Part shown: piece after piece, positions 18,301 through 23,881 of the stretch | Layout of the letters: the number at the start of each line of letters is the position of its first letter | How positions within the stretch are numbered: the stretch's first letter is position 1 | Origin: Apostichopus parvimensis | Taxonomy: Eukaryota > Echinodermata > Holothuroidea > Aspidochirotida > Stichopodidae | Direction of reading: 5' to 3' | Length of the DNA stretch: 29,312 nucleotides | Assembly (NCBI GenBank): GCA_000934455.1 | Contig: KN883698.1 | Coordinates: 51,670 to 80,981 of the forward strand | Translations under genes and position numbers: made by a program | Notes under the pieces: model-generated | The model's input: the letters and a program-made list of their open reading frames with translations, nothing else | Databases searched by the model: none | What the model was told of the DNA's origin: nothing

Positions 18301-20957
18301 TTCTCTCAATAAGCTGCTTAAGGTAAGAATATTGACATTACAAGAAACGTGTTTACCTTTGTTTGTATTTAGATGTCGTGTAAGTGATAATCGCAATTAA
18401 TCAATGCATATAAATAAACTTGTCCTCAATCAATCAATACATTTAAATTAACGAGCCACAGTATAAAATCCATGATTTGATAAATTGCCGAACTTTGTAT
18501 ACAAGTTTTGTGTCTAATTGATGGATTGATTAATAAGTATGTTTGTGAAATTTTAAAAAGACATGTCCCAGTTCCGTTTATCGTTTACTTTTACGACATG
18601 CAAGTTAAACGTACGATAAAAGGCCTCCAACACTGCCACGGTACGACTTTCTTGAAGATTTTAGCCAAAATAATTGCCGGACAGCCCTCGTGATCTGGCC
18701 GAAACATTGTATCGTAACCAATTTCTTCCAAAATTATTGAAATTTCAATTTATGATGAAATTTAATTATAATTTATAAAAACAAAAAACTAAGATCAGAA
18801 ATCTGGCTGGTAAAATATGAATTAATTTTGATAATTCTGATCGATATATTTGTCATACCTTCACAAGTTGGCGCCGGTAGACCCCAGTTACCATTGGCGC
18901 AGAGGTTGTAAGGAGGTCCTCCCAGGTCACCCGTACATACATAGTCAATGCGTTCCCCACTAGCGTAACATGTCTGGACAGGTGTATAGCTGGTGTTGGA
19001 ATTCAACGGAGGCCTTCCACAATCTTATAGATAAATATGATATTCGACGTGTGAAGAAATATGATATCAATCCTACGGTTCCAACAGGAGAACAGGATGC
19101 ACCACACCCTCTGTACCCCCTCTTCCAGCCCTCTCACTCTCTACTCCTCTCAAATACCCATCCTCCCCGTCCCTTGGTGTGCCATTGAAATATAGTTCAC
19201 ATCAAACTATATCAAGTGTGTAAAAGTAAGAGGGCCTGACGTTTCGATCCTAGCAGGATCTTCTTCTTCATTCGGCCTCTGAAGAAGATCCTGCTAGGAT
19301 CGAAACGTCAGGCCCTCTTACTTTAACACACTCTCTTACACAGGCTCTTTAGTGGATAATCAGTTTGCTAACACTTTTTTCTCAAACTATATCAACAAAG
19401 GAAACTTGTTTGAGAAATGATAAACAAGTTTGCAATGATAAAGGAGGAATATATAGTTATTGTTACAACGGGATCTGAACAAGAGATCTAGGAATTACAA
19501 TTAGTGCCAGTCAGAAGCCACAGTACTTTGCATATCACGTAATAAGGAAGCACACTCCAGTCTCAATCGATATACAACCCAGAATATTGCAATTGTACTT
19601 GGCAGCTCTTCGGCATTATTTGTCAATGTCTGTCGACGGAATATCCAGTTTATTTCAAGTTCCAACAGAGGATAGTTTTGAATATTTCATGTTTATCTAA
19701 TTCATTGAGTTCTTTTTACAATATATCCGGCAGGTAATGTTTGACCATGGAGAGTGTTGTTATCCTACACTATTTAAAGATTAATAAAATAACGTTACCG
19801 GTTGGAGAACATGTTTGGGCTGTCACAAAGGCTGCAAGAATATGGAGAGAATTTTATTATTCGAAATTTTGACAAACCAAACGGAAATAAATAGAAGAAT
19901 AAGAAAAAGGAGAGGAAGATTGAATAAGATACGAGATAAGAGGAAAGAAATGAGGCATCTAAAGTATACATTTCTACATCTAAAGTACATTTCAATTCAT
20001 TCCTCATGTTATGCCTATACAGTAGCAGGAAGGCAATGAGGGGGGGGGGGGGTCGTTCGTTGGACGTAAAATAGTCTTAAATTCCAATGTCGAACCTGAA
20101 GGCAACTGCCATGCAGGGAGCAGGAGGGCAAAACTGAGACTCCGATGGGTGTATTGAGACATACTTAGGTATATAATTAGCTCTAAATATAAAGTTATGC
20201 TAATAAATACTATGTGTGTGTGTGTGATAGAAGAGTGGGTGTATACCCTTAGCAGTGGTCTCATTTTCGTCCGGCTGAAATGTAAAAAACATCCCGACTG
20301 AACCATATCCCCGTAGTATTGCTCTCATTCTTGATGAAAGGATGGGATGGGGAGAAGGAGGGGGAGCATGGCCCCTGTAATTCCCTTTTGGGCACGTCAC
20401 TGCCCGGATCCACTATAGTTATTCACTCTAGTACATTGTTGGTATATTCGAATGTTTCGAAATCTCTCTCAAGTTGTTGTCATTGCGATATGTAAATGAA
20501 ACCAAACAATTATATGTTAAGGTCATTCTAGTCGATAGCGAGAGAGATGCGACACCGTATAGACACAACTGCTTTAACACGTTGATATACTTCTGAGTGT
20601 AAGGATTTTGACCATTAACTAAAAAGAAAATCATTTTCCACAGATTTAATCAAGAATACATGATATCTGAAGTTACTTGAACCCCAAATGCTTTGAAAAT
20701 ATAAAACCTATATACTCTTAGCCAGGTTCCGAGAGATGTTATTAAAACCTTGCTAAGGGTTTATAAGCAGACAGAAATTACGAATAAAATAAACTGCTTT
20801 TCGGTGGAGGTCTAGACTTCCTAGCTATCATTTTAATTGTTATATCAACTATATTGGATTTAAAAACAAAGTTGTTAAATTAAAACTTACCACCGGAGGT
20901 ACAAAATATGACGTAAATTCTAAATAAATTAATAATATTCCTTCTTGAGTTATCCAT
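289..20957 (-). CDS. Secreted multi-CCP (sushi) and ZP-domain protein, 22 coding exons, 3' end outside window
   Basis: Seen: a signal-peptide exon, 18 intact CCP exons and three ZP exons, all with GT..AG borders, splice into one open frame of 1,319 codons. Approximate residues: signal 1-22, CCP1 23-77, CCP2-18 78-1084, ZP 1085-1319 (incomplete). CCP domains carry two disulphides (Cys1-Cys3, Cys2-Cys4) and mediate protein or glycan recognition in complement regulators, receptors and adhesion proteins. ZP domains polymerise secreted or anchored proteins into filaments or matrices. Inferred role: an extracellular recognition or adhesion filament, possibly immune or egg/epithelial. All CCP exons are phase 1-1. 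The remaining ZP cysteines, any cleavage site and the membrane anchor must lie beyond position 1. The join from CCP18 to ZP across 2.4 kb and the join from the signal exon to CCP1 are inferred from phase and need transcript support. I do not recognise a named orthologue. Confidence 0.82.
398..1287. other. Intron between ZP exons 21 and 22
   Basis: Apart from the tRNA-like relic there is a short G run at 828-838. I see no exon or regulatory element here. Confidence 0.6.
697..765 (-). repeat. tRNA-like relic or SINE head
   Basis: On the minus strand: TTAGCTCAGTGGTTAACGCC (box-A-like), TCATAAGGTC, GAGTTCGAGTC (box-B-like), with GGAGTG/CACTCC pairing at the ends and a long T run just after (Pol III terminator-like). 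The D and T arms pair badly, so it is a pseudogene or SINE head and not a tRNA gene. It lies in the intron between ZP exons 21 and 22. Confidence 0.6.
1288..1691 (-). CDS. Exon 21: ZP domain, middle part
   Basis: This exon has 404 nt, phase 0 to phase 2, acceptor TTTGTTCAG and donor GTGGGT. It continues the ZP domain: VIYRNLV, a short Pro/Ser stretch (RPPPPSSP), EAEC, the ZP linker region, YNFSFLMYTDDSF, LFLKVQLE, SRCWATP and LIVDG. CWATP followed by LI-x-x-GC is the hallmark of the ZP-C half. The split Gly codon joins to Cys in exon 22. Confidence 0.9.
1954..2144 (-). CDS. Exon 20: ZP domain, first part
   Basis: This exon has 191 nt, entering in phase 1 (acceptor AAATCGAAG) and leaving in phase 0 (donor GTAAAA). 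It encodes the ZP-N start: VSLHC, FRIDIPANLL, LHLRDESC, then YDQCGTTQE. These are the first three conserved ZP cysteines with the LHL-x-D-x-x-C and CGT motifs. The acceptor is not strongly pyrimidine-rich at its last bases, so the start may differ slightly. Confidence 0.85.
3240..4516 (+). mobile_element. hAT DNA transposon, decayed (1,277 bp)
   Basis: Ends CAGTGGCGTCGTGC and the reverse complement of CAGGGGCGTCGTGC form a 14-bp terminal inverted repeat with one mismatch. The flanks (GTTGCATA left; TATGCATA six bases outside the right end) resemble an eroded 8-bp duplication. It carries a transposase remnant on the plus strand and shares about 100 bp of its right part with the element at 13520-13788. 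It is inserted in the intron between CCP18 and the ZP exons, antisense to the host gene. Confidence 0.75.
3353..3601 (+). pseudogene. hAT transposase C-terminal dimerisation domain, fragment
   Basis: About 80 codons ending at TGA. The order LALPVTSCSCERSFSALK, then LRTSMSQARLSDLM, is the hAT C-terminal dimerisation signature (P-x-S-x-x-x-ERxFS .. LR..M.. RL..L). It is most like the zinc-finger/DUF4371-type hAT proteins common in invertebrates. The BED finger and the DDE catalytic part are missing, and a TGA lies just upstream at 3350, so the copy is dead. Confidence 0.85.
4550..4720 (-). CDS. Exon 19: CCP18, gamma class, last CCP
   Basis: This exon has 171 nt, phase 1-1, acceptor TTTTTACAG and donor GTAATC. 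Gamma signature NCVMLIPPINGQVT, RHG, YSCDMGYVLNGP, NGRW, PTCEP. Four Cys and Trp. The split codon completes to Val at the ZP exon, giving CEP-VPSEEK. Confidence 0.88.
4721..5668. other. Intron between CCP17 and CCP18
   Basis: AT-rich unique sequence. Short open frames on both strands show no domain signature and no matching splice phases. Nothing else seen. Confidence 0.6.
5669..5851 (-). CDS. Exon 18: CCP17, beta class
   Basis: This exon has 183 nt, phase 1-1, acceptor CTTTTTTTAG and donor GTAAGT. Beta signature ICELPAIPRSNY, IKCNMGFSYNRQASF, VSC, VPQACY. Four Cys, no Trp. Confidence 0.87.
6209..6391 (-). CDS. Exon 17: CCP16, alpha class, weak donor
   Basis: This exon has 183 nt, phase 1-1, acceptor TACTTACAG. 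Alpha signature VDNGKVTP, TNTTFMEGDE, VTCNDGYS, SNGTW, PTC. The best donor in phase is CCAGATG|GTACCT, which is weak (no G at +5). It leaves three extra residues (TPD) after the last Cys. Without it the frame runs on about 35 codons to a stop, so a truncated isoform is possible. Confidence 0.82.
6437..7160. repeat. Diverged internal repeat in intron between CCP15 and CCP16
   Basis: Two related segments start near 6546 and 6823 (AAAACTG.., TATACATTTGACCT.., CACGTGA.., TTTGACCTC or ATGACCTC, then GTTA), about 277 bp apart. Several TTTGACCT half-sites recur. Two sequences fitting the RFX X-box consensus lie at 6600-6613 and 7141-7154. No protein is encoded; probably an old interspersed repeat. 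Confidence 0.55.
7323..7499 (-). CDS. Exon 16: CCP15, alpha class
   Basis: This exon has 177 nt, phase 1-1, acceptor TTTCGGCAG and donor GTGAGT. Alpha signature TCEVPNFTNG, PTNSTFTEGD, LKCNDG, then ENGQW and PACIG. Four Cys and Trp. First alpha of the complete alpha-alpha-beta-gamma module (exons 16-19). Confidence 0.88.
7616..7655 (-). ncRNA. U2 snRNA 5'-end fragment (pseudogene)
   Basis: Read on the minus strand from 7655: ATCGCTTCTCGG, four changed bases, TTGGCTAAGATCA, then GTGTAG. This follows the U2 snRNA 5' end (AUCGCUUCUCGGCC.. UUGGCUAAGAUCAAGUGUAG) over about 38 nt with a few substitutions. The branch-site-pairing GUAGUA is broken (GTAGAA) and everything after is unrelated, so it is a truncated relic and not a working snRNA. 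It lies in the intron between CCP14 and CCP15. Confidence 0.75.
8049..8219 (-). CDS. Exon 15: CCP14, gamma class
   Basis: This exon has 171 nt, phase 1-1, acceptor CTTATATAG and donor GTATGA. Gamma signature DCPLRLIGPPNGDVT, RHG, YSCYTGFLLEGP, DGRW, PRCLG. Four Cys and Trp. Confidence 0.88.
8521..8703 (-). CDS. Exon 14: CCP13, beta class
   Basis: This exon has 183 nt, phase 1-1. The acceptor is preceded by a (TC)n pyrimidine tract made of a GA microsatellite (8709-8725), then TTTGAAG. Donor GTAAGC. Beta signature FCSIPPVRNSNY, LVCNEGYSYNQ, LPDACH. Four Cys, no Trp. Confidence 0.85.
8704..9283. other. Intron between CCP12 and CCP13
   Basis: A GA microsatellite sits beside the CCP13 acceptor. 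From 9046 on the sequence belongs to copy A of the tandem duplication. No alpha exon remnant is recognisable, although the module order would predict one here. Confidence 0.55.
9284..9451 (-). CDS. Exon 13: CCP12, gamma class
   Basis: This exon has 168 nt, phase 1-1, acceptor CTACAACAG and donor GTAAAA. Gamma signature NCPPRLPPSNGEVT, LHG, YSCDPGYALDGP, DGRW, PSCKG. Duplicate of CCP9. In the gene it is followed directly by a beta exon, so the next module lacks its alpha domains. Confidence 0.9.
9452..10120. other. Intron between CCP11 and CCP12, with G runs
   Basis: Poly-G/GA tracts occur near 9564-9577 and 9985-10000, plus a GT tract near 9967-9980. The same tracts occur in copy B (11682-11695; 12090-12120). 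No exon seen in either copy. Confidence 0.6.
10121..10306 (-). CDS. Exon 12: CCP11, beta class
   Basis: This exon has 186 nt, phase 1-1, acceptor TTTTCACAG and donor GTAAGG. Beta signature EICTIPPVENSN, CNEGYSYDQ, VPEACYG, without Trp. Near-identical duplicate of CCP8. Confidence 0.88.
10623..10799 (-). CDS. Exon 11: CCP10, alpha class
   Basis: This exon has 177 nt, phase 1-1, acceptor CTCTTTGTAG and donor GTAGGA. Alpha signature: ICSAPEI, SPPNATFTDGDEA, VIC, then KNGTW and NCRG. Four Cys and Trp are intact. It is the surviving partner of the deleted exon 12715-12790. Confidence 0.88.
11116..11166 (-). pseudogene. Truncated alpha CCP exon at duplication breakpoint
   Basis: Only the last third of an alpha exon is left: CQSNGT then RCV and a GTAAGT donor. 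It matches the end of exon 12994-13164. Homology stops near 11162, where sequence homologous to 9046 onward begins, so this is the breakpoint of the 2.1-kb tandem duplication. There is no acceptor and the Trp codon reads Cys. It cannot encode a CCP. Confidence 0.75.
11401..11568 (-). CDS. Exon 10: CCP9, gamma class
   Basis: This exon has 168 nt, phase 1-1, acceptor CTACAACAG and donor GTAAAA. Gamma signature: NCQPRLPPSNGEVT, LHG, YSCDPGYALDGP, NDGRW, PSCKG. It is the duplicate of CCP12, with five nucleotide differences, four of them replacements (Q/P, Q/H, E/A, N/Y). Confidence 0.9.
12242..12427 (-). CDS. Exon 9: CCP8, beta class
   Basis: This exon has 186 nt, phase 1-1, acceptor TTTTCACAG and donor GTAAGG. 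Beta signature: EICTIPPVENSN, TIDCNEGYSYDQ, VVC, VPEACYG. Four Cys, no Trp. It differs from its duplicate CCP11 at only three nucleotides, all changing the amino acid (Met/Thr, Met/Ile, Val/Asp). Confidence 0.88.
12715..12790 (-). pseudogene. Broken alpha CCP exon (101-bp internal deletion)
   Basis: This is the duplicate of the intact exon 10623-10799. Acceptor (TTTGTAG) and donor (GTAGGA) survive, but only 76 of 177 nt remain. The domain core between the first Cys and the second half is gone, and the remaining length is not a multiple of three. Read in phase it hits TAG within about 20 codons. If spliced in, it would truncate the protein; if skipped, the frame is kept because the neighbours are phase 1-1. 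I leave it out of the coding sequence. Confidence 0.85.
12994..13164 (-). CDS. Exon 8: CCP7, alpha class
   Basis: This exon has 171 nt, phase 1-1, acceptor TTGATTAG and donor GTAAGA. Alpha signature: IENGQLTP, NATFKEGDEA, VTC, then DGTW and SRCVG. Four Cys and Trp are present. It lies at the edge of the tandem duplication. Its truncated twin is the fragment at 11116-11166. Confidence 0.88.
13366..13455 (-). repeat. tRNA-derived SINE, minus copy
   Basis: On the minus strand: a CAGGGCTTGTAATCCCG anticodon-arm-like segment, a box-B-like GACTCGAATCG, then a tail ACAATTCTTTGCTCTTTTTC shared with the plus copy at 13855-13953. It points away from that copy, and the small hAT element lies between them. 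No functional cloverleaf. Confidence 0.5.
13520..13788. mobile_element. 269-bp non-autonomous hAT-type element
   Basis: Terminal inverted repeats CAGGCGCGTAGC (left) and its reverse complement (right) are perfect over 12 bp. They are flanked by an imperfect 8-bp duplication, TGTAAGGA / TGTAACGT. A block around 13643-13738 (CACGGGAAGTGCC .. TTTTCTTGTACGCT .. GGTGGCGCT .. GCTTAGATAGT) is shared with the end of the larger hAT copy at 3240-4516, so both belong to one family. The left arm also folds on itself (GAGGGGG .. CCCCCTC). Confidence 0.75.
13855..13953 (+). repeat. tRNA-derived SINE, plus copy
   Basis: A box-A-like segment (GGCTCAGGTGAAAGAGC), an anticodon-arm-like segment (CTTCGTAATCCTGAG) and a box-B-like GGTTTAAATC are followed by a tail ACAATTGCTTTGCTCTTTTT. 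The tail matches the tail of the minus-strand copy at 13366-13455, so this is a repeat family and not a working tRNA gene. The arms pair poorly. The parent tRNA looks threonine-like, but this is uncertain. Confidence 0.55.
14441..15512. repeat. 32-bp minisatellite with 630-N gap, carrying copies of a splice donor
   Basis: Unit (+ strand): ACTATGTATTTTACCTACCT followed by ACACACGACTAA, period 32 bp (one or two 31-bp variants). About seven copies are visible left of the gap (14441-14667) and about seven right of it (15298-15512). The gap 14668-15297 is N and probably hides more copies. On the gene strand each unit reads GTGTAGGTAGGTAAAATAC, matching the CCP6 donor. The array starts at the exon border and lies in the intron between CCP6 and CCP7. 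Confidence 0.97.
15508..15687 (-). CDS. Exon 7: CCP6, alpha class, donor fused to minisatellite
   Basis: This exon has 180 nt, phase 1-1, acceptor CCTGTAG. Four Cys and DGSW are present, with the alpha signature PNGMVT, NGTLTEG, ISC. The donor reads TGTGTAG|GTAGGTAAAATAC. A second GT four bases downstream would shift the frame, and reading through stops after Arg (TAA). The donor sequence is exactly the core of the 32-bp repeat that follows in the intron. Confidence 0.85.
16075..16242 (-). CDS. Exon 6: CCP5, gamma class
   Basis: This exon has 168 nt, phase 1-1, acceptor TTCTCAG and donor GTTAGT. The gamma signature is DC..RLAPENGNVT, LHG, VEYSC, then GYYLDGP..MTCSDGAW..SPVCLG. Four Cys and Trp are present. 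It closes the first module. Confidence 0.88.
16444..16632 (-). CDS. Exon 5: CCP4, beta class (no Trp)
   Basis: This exon has 189 nt, phase 1-1, acceptor TTCTCTAG and donor GTGAGT. The beta signature is SCTIPEISNSNY, then VQC, then a YSFNQGTTF block, then Cys3 and the terminal SMC. All four cysteines are present, but the tryptophan normally found between Cys3 and Cys4 is absent, as in every beta exon of this gene. Confidence 0.85.
16828..17004 (-). CDS. Exon 4: CCP3, alpha class
   Basis: This exon has 177 nt, phase 1-1, acceptor TTTCAG and donor GTGAGT. It is a canonical CCP with four Cys, NGTW before the last Cys, and the alpha signature: INNGQL, then P-x-N-G-T-F, then an acidic pair, then VTC. 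It opens the first alpha-beta-gamma module (exons 4-6). Confidence 0.88.
17417..17599 (-). CDS. Exon 3: CCP2
   Basis: This exon has 183 nt, phase 1-1, acceptor CTTGCTTAG and donor GTAAGT. It has four cysteines (FTCQSP, TFSCAD, ATCDSQ, PICV) and the Trp in DTWTPA. It is a unique CCP that does not fit the three repeated classes, though the second half is canonical. The split last codon completes to Ser with exon 4. Confidence 0.85.
17600..18858. other. Intron between CCP1 and CCP2
   Basis: AT-rich sequence with a C-rich tract at 17769-17786. No exon with CCP cysteine spacing on either strand; nothing else recognised. Confidence 0.6.
18859..19023 (-). CDS. Exon 2: CCP1, with an extra cysteine
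   Basis: This exon has 165 nt, phase 1-1, acceptor ..TATAAG and donor GTATGA. The domain starts DCGRPP and ends NGNW..APTCEG, so the CCP cysteines and the Trp are present. A fifth cysteine (QTCYASG) sits nine residues before Cys2 and could be unpaired or pair between chains. The sequence is unlike the later alpha, beta and gamma classes, as expected for the unique N-terminal domain. Confidence 0.8.
19216..19331. repeat. Inverted repeat, 51-bp arms, Penelope-type hammerhead-like sequence
   Basis: Arms 19216-19266 and 19281-19331 are reverse complements with a single mismatch, separated by 14 bp. The family core GAAGAAGATCCTGCTAGGAT then CGAAACGTCAGG is on the plus strand in the right arm and on the minus strand in the left arm. 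It fits the termini of Penelope-like retroelements, which are known to carry hammerhead ribozyme motifs. No reverse transcriptase is nearby, so this would be a bare terminal remnant. Confidence 0.8.
19274..19314 (+). ncRNA. Hammerhead-like ribozyme motif (candidate)
   Basis: Stem I GGCCT (19274-19278) pairs with AGGCC (19310-19314). Core CTGAAGA (19279-19285) fits CUGANGA. Stem II GATCC/GGATC (19287-19291 / 19297-19301) closes a TGCTA loop, then GAAA (19302-19305), and GTC as the cleavage triplet before stem I. Stem III is only AC/GT (ACGT, a palindrome), which would need a dimer. One extra A (19286) between core and stem II departs from the consensus, so activity is uncertain. The left arm lacks the CTGAAGA core. 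Confidence 0.45.
19332..20890. other. Rest of intron 1
   Basis: Poly-G run at 20040-20052, TG microsatellite at 20213-20226, otherwise unique AT-rich sequence. A strong acceptor-like site (CTTTTTAG, ending 20619) opens a 60-codon frame, but it lacks the CCP cysteine pattern and any fitting donor. Confidence 0.55.
20891..20957 (-). CDS. Exon 1: start codon and signal peptide
   Basis: Translation from the ATG at 20957 gives 22 residues: MDNSRR, then a hydrophobic stretch containing NLFRIYVIFC, then a small-residue end TSG. This is the n-, h- and c-region pattern of a signal peptide. It ends in phase 1 at a consensus donor (GTAAGT, 20890-20885). The split codon completes to Asp directly before the first CCP cysteine in the next exon, which supports the join. 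The pyrimidine-rich leader just upstream (in + coordinates 20970-21010) contains a 14-bp direct repeat. Confidence 0.75.
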
Positions 20958-21120
20958 TGATACTTTCTCACTCTCTCTCTCTGCTATCTTCTCTCTGCTA
21001 TCTTCTCTGTGAGAGGCAGTCTCATCATTCAGTTGTTTTTATCTCATTATCACATCTTACGTCACAAAAGATGTTTATTTGTTGTCAATATTTATCATCC
21101 TAGGATGGGTCTGGTATACC

Positions 21121-21127
21121 TATATAT
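21121..21127 (-). promoter_or_regulatory. Possible TATA box of the CCP/ZP gene
   Basis: On the minus strand the sequence CATATATAGG lies about 165 bp upstream of the ATG. A start near 21095 would give a leader of roughly 140 nt with a pyrimidine-purine repeat (14 bp twice, 20981-21008). A TTACGTCA (CRE-like) lies at 21057-21064. Suggested by position only. Confidence 0.3.
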
Positions 21128-21360
21128 GAACTTTTTAATCTTCAAAACAAATCTAACTACATCTCGTGTATAAGCTGTGACTATGTGTTTATAGGTGTGA
21201 TTGTATTGACAAAGCAAACGGGATGTTATTGACATTTCAAAAGGAATCAGAAAAGCAGCAAATTTCCCCTCAAACTTGATTAAGCCTGATTAACTTCAGA
21301 TTTGCTCTAGTCTTTGATTGCCAACTTGGGCTGTTGAGTTTCTGTGAATAATGATATCAT

Positions 21361-21552
21361 AGGTCAAAGGTCAGTGTTCAAATGCCATTCATAATACAAT
21401 ATTTTCCTTTGGCTCTATATAGCCATGCCAATCAAAAACAATGGCACAACGTGTCATATTTACCCATGTAGGCAATAATGACGTTCAAAGATAAGAGCGT
21501 ATGAAATAAAGTCAATGCCAAGGTCACTGAGGTCATTGCAGGTCAAAGGTTA
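21361..21552. promoter_or_regulatory. Cluster of nuclear-receptor half-sites upstream of the gene
   Basis: AGGTCA-A-AGGTCA (perfect DR1) is at 21361-21373. At 21521-21552 the array is AGGTCA-ctg-AGGTCA (DR3), then ttgc, then AGGTCA-A-AGGTTA (near DR1). They lie 400-600 bp upstream of the start codon. DR1 is bound by HNF4, RXR and COUP-TF type receptors. Function here is inferred; similar motifs also occur in old repeats (see 6437-7160). Confidence 0.4.
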
Positions 21553-23881
21553 AAACTAGTGTCACGCATGGCAAACTCAAGGTTCATGTATTTCAAATTT
21601 GTTAGGTGTGATGATGCGCCTCCGGAGTGACGACATCACTGCAGTTATATAACCCAAATCTTTAGAATGAACTCTCACAGCTCCGGACGGTGAATAGTCT
21701 ACTTTTTTACGGCCTTGCTATTTCAAATAAATGGATCTCAAAATACTGACATTTTACGATAAAACACTTAACGGCTGCAAGAGTTTGTGTGGAGCTGAAA
21801 CTTTGTTGAAACCAACATGATTGACAACTCGCTCATTTTAATAGAACAAATAACGAGGGAGTTATTAATCACTCACTCCCAATTCCTATAAGTTTGTTTG
21901 CACCCGCAAATTGAATGCATCGTCTCATTTCATTTACAAACCTTCGGCTATCCATAATTTAATCATTCTCTTGATGCGATTTTGGTAGACAAAAGTAAAA
22001 AAAAACCATGCTCTTTGCACTTGGTCTTAAATATCGTCTTATTTTACGGGGATAGAAGGGGGCGGGCGGTCGGGTTCAGTATAGTGTGACCAGAATTTAG
22101 AACATGTAAAACTCTGCATTCTTTTTCCTTAGTGCATAGTATTGGGTAAAAACATGGGAGTAATTTTGAATAAACTTTCGGAATGTAGCCCGACAATCAA
22201 AGAAGTGAGTGTAGTTCCTTTAAGGTTTTAAGCGATAAGAAAATCAGAGACAACTCTAACCTTCTCCGGTTCTGGGAAAATACCTTGTCACAATTCTTGT
22301 AACAACATTCCCTTATCAAATTATAGAACAACCTCATTAGCCTTTAAGAAATCGGTGCCAGTGATGAAATCGACTTGAAGCCCACGAACAATCGAAAGAA
22401 ATTATTTGAAATCGATATATTTACAAAGATAAGTGTCCACTATCACGAGTCACTCTTTTATTAACAGTTTTGATAAGTCTTTATCCGATTGAGAAGTCTA
22501 GTATTTACCATATACGAGTATTTCATTACTCAGAATGTGATTGTAACACATATATCAGCACCGATATCTACAAAAGAATAACACGGAACATTATTTATCT
22601 CTACATTGCAATAATTATATCTACGTATTTAGAAATACCCCGAGTCAACCCACTTACAAGTACATTCGGGCACGGATTGGTTTCATTAAGAATGTTGCCT
22701 AAAGATCCAGTACTCGTCCCCGCAGTGCTGTATCTCTCTAAGGAAGTTGTCACGCCTGCATTGTATTTTGACATTCCTTGTGCGTGGAAATTTCCACCAG
22801 GTAGCCTAGGCCTTTCTTTCGGGTAATGTATGCAAATTCTAGGAAGTGAACAATGGGGAGAAGGGTTCTTCGCGGGTAATGTATGAAGATCCAGGCAAGT
22901 GCATAATGGGAAACGGGTCCATCGGAATTCGTAGATTGTGCTTTGGCTGGTAGGGTCAGGGGTCAACTTAAGGTCGATATATAAGGATTGGGGTGTGGTT
23001 GGATGAGGCATTCTGTGTGAGTCTCACCATCGTCCGGTCTCCGCCGTCTTCCTCGGCTTCTGTGTGTTAGCCGTTAACCAGGCTTCTTTGTATGAGCCTA
23101 TGGCTTCTTTGTATGAGCCTAAAGACTGGGAACGTTGATATTTTGTGGCGTTGTGCTTTAACCTAAGCCATATCATCGTACCTTGAGGATTACTGTGTGT
23201 ATCCGTTCTTTTTTAATTCGACGAAACTATATTGGACGCATATCTGTGTGAATATGCCCCGCAAAGGGCCGTTTTACTGTGTGTTACGTCCCTGGCTGTT
23301 TTGGCCAAGTTAATCCGGGATTTACTAATAGGACGATCCCGTAAGTTGATTTTTTTGTCCGTATTACTCATTTAATTGGTATCTATATTGTTGATCGCAC
23401 AGTAGGGCTTAGTGGAGAAGTTAATATATTGTATTTTTAAAGAGTCCTCGATCTATGGTTCACAATTCAGTCAGTTTTGTAAAATGTTTATCCATGCTCA
23501 GGCATACGAATTTGTTATTGTTTAGGGTCAAATGCGTTTAAAGCATTTAAGGTATTTTTAGGTCGTATAAGTGTGTACGAATCAATAAGTTCGCCTAAGT
23601 GCCTTTGGTTGGGTTGATTAATTTTGTATATTATCATATGTAGTGGAACGGGTAGCTATCGCCAATTTGAGGGCGTTCTAACCATGTTCTGATTCCACCA
23701 TTTTGCCGCCACTTTGTTAATGTGATGTATAGTATTGAGTAGCTATTATTTGTCTCATGGTAAGGGTTGACCCGGAGGTTCTTGGTATTATTTGGTAAAT
23801 AGTGACACCATTTTGGTTGTGTGTTGCTTGCTGACTTTACGTCAGATAGGGGCTATATTGACAATATTTAGTTGGTGTGTA
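21553..23881. other. Intergenic stretch, no gene recognised
   Basis: A 53-bp imperfect tandem pair starts at 22820 and 22873 (CGGGTAATGTATG..). A 21-bp tandem pair at 23081-23121 has the unit GGCTTCTTTGTATGAGCCTA plus one T. A TATATAAGG lies near 22976. The longest frame (136 codons, minus, 22601-23011) has no domain or splice support. TGTTACG at 23282 could be an LTR start (weak). Confidence 0.5.

Noticed and set aside
19216-19331. Rho-independent type terminator or CRISPR-like repeat
   Set aside because: This is eukaryotic intron DNA and the arms belong to a retroelement-like family; there are no repeated spacers.
22601-23011. 136-codon minus-strand frame upstream of the gene
   Set aside because: It overlaps a 53-bp tandem pair, has no domain or signal sequence, and has no splice partners; probably chance.
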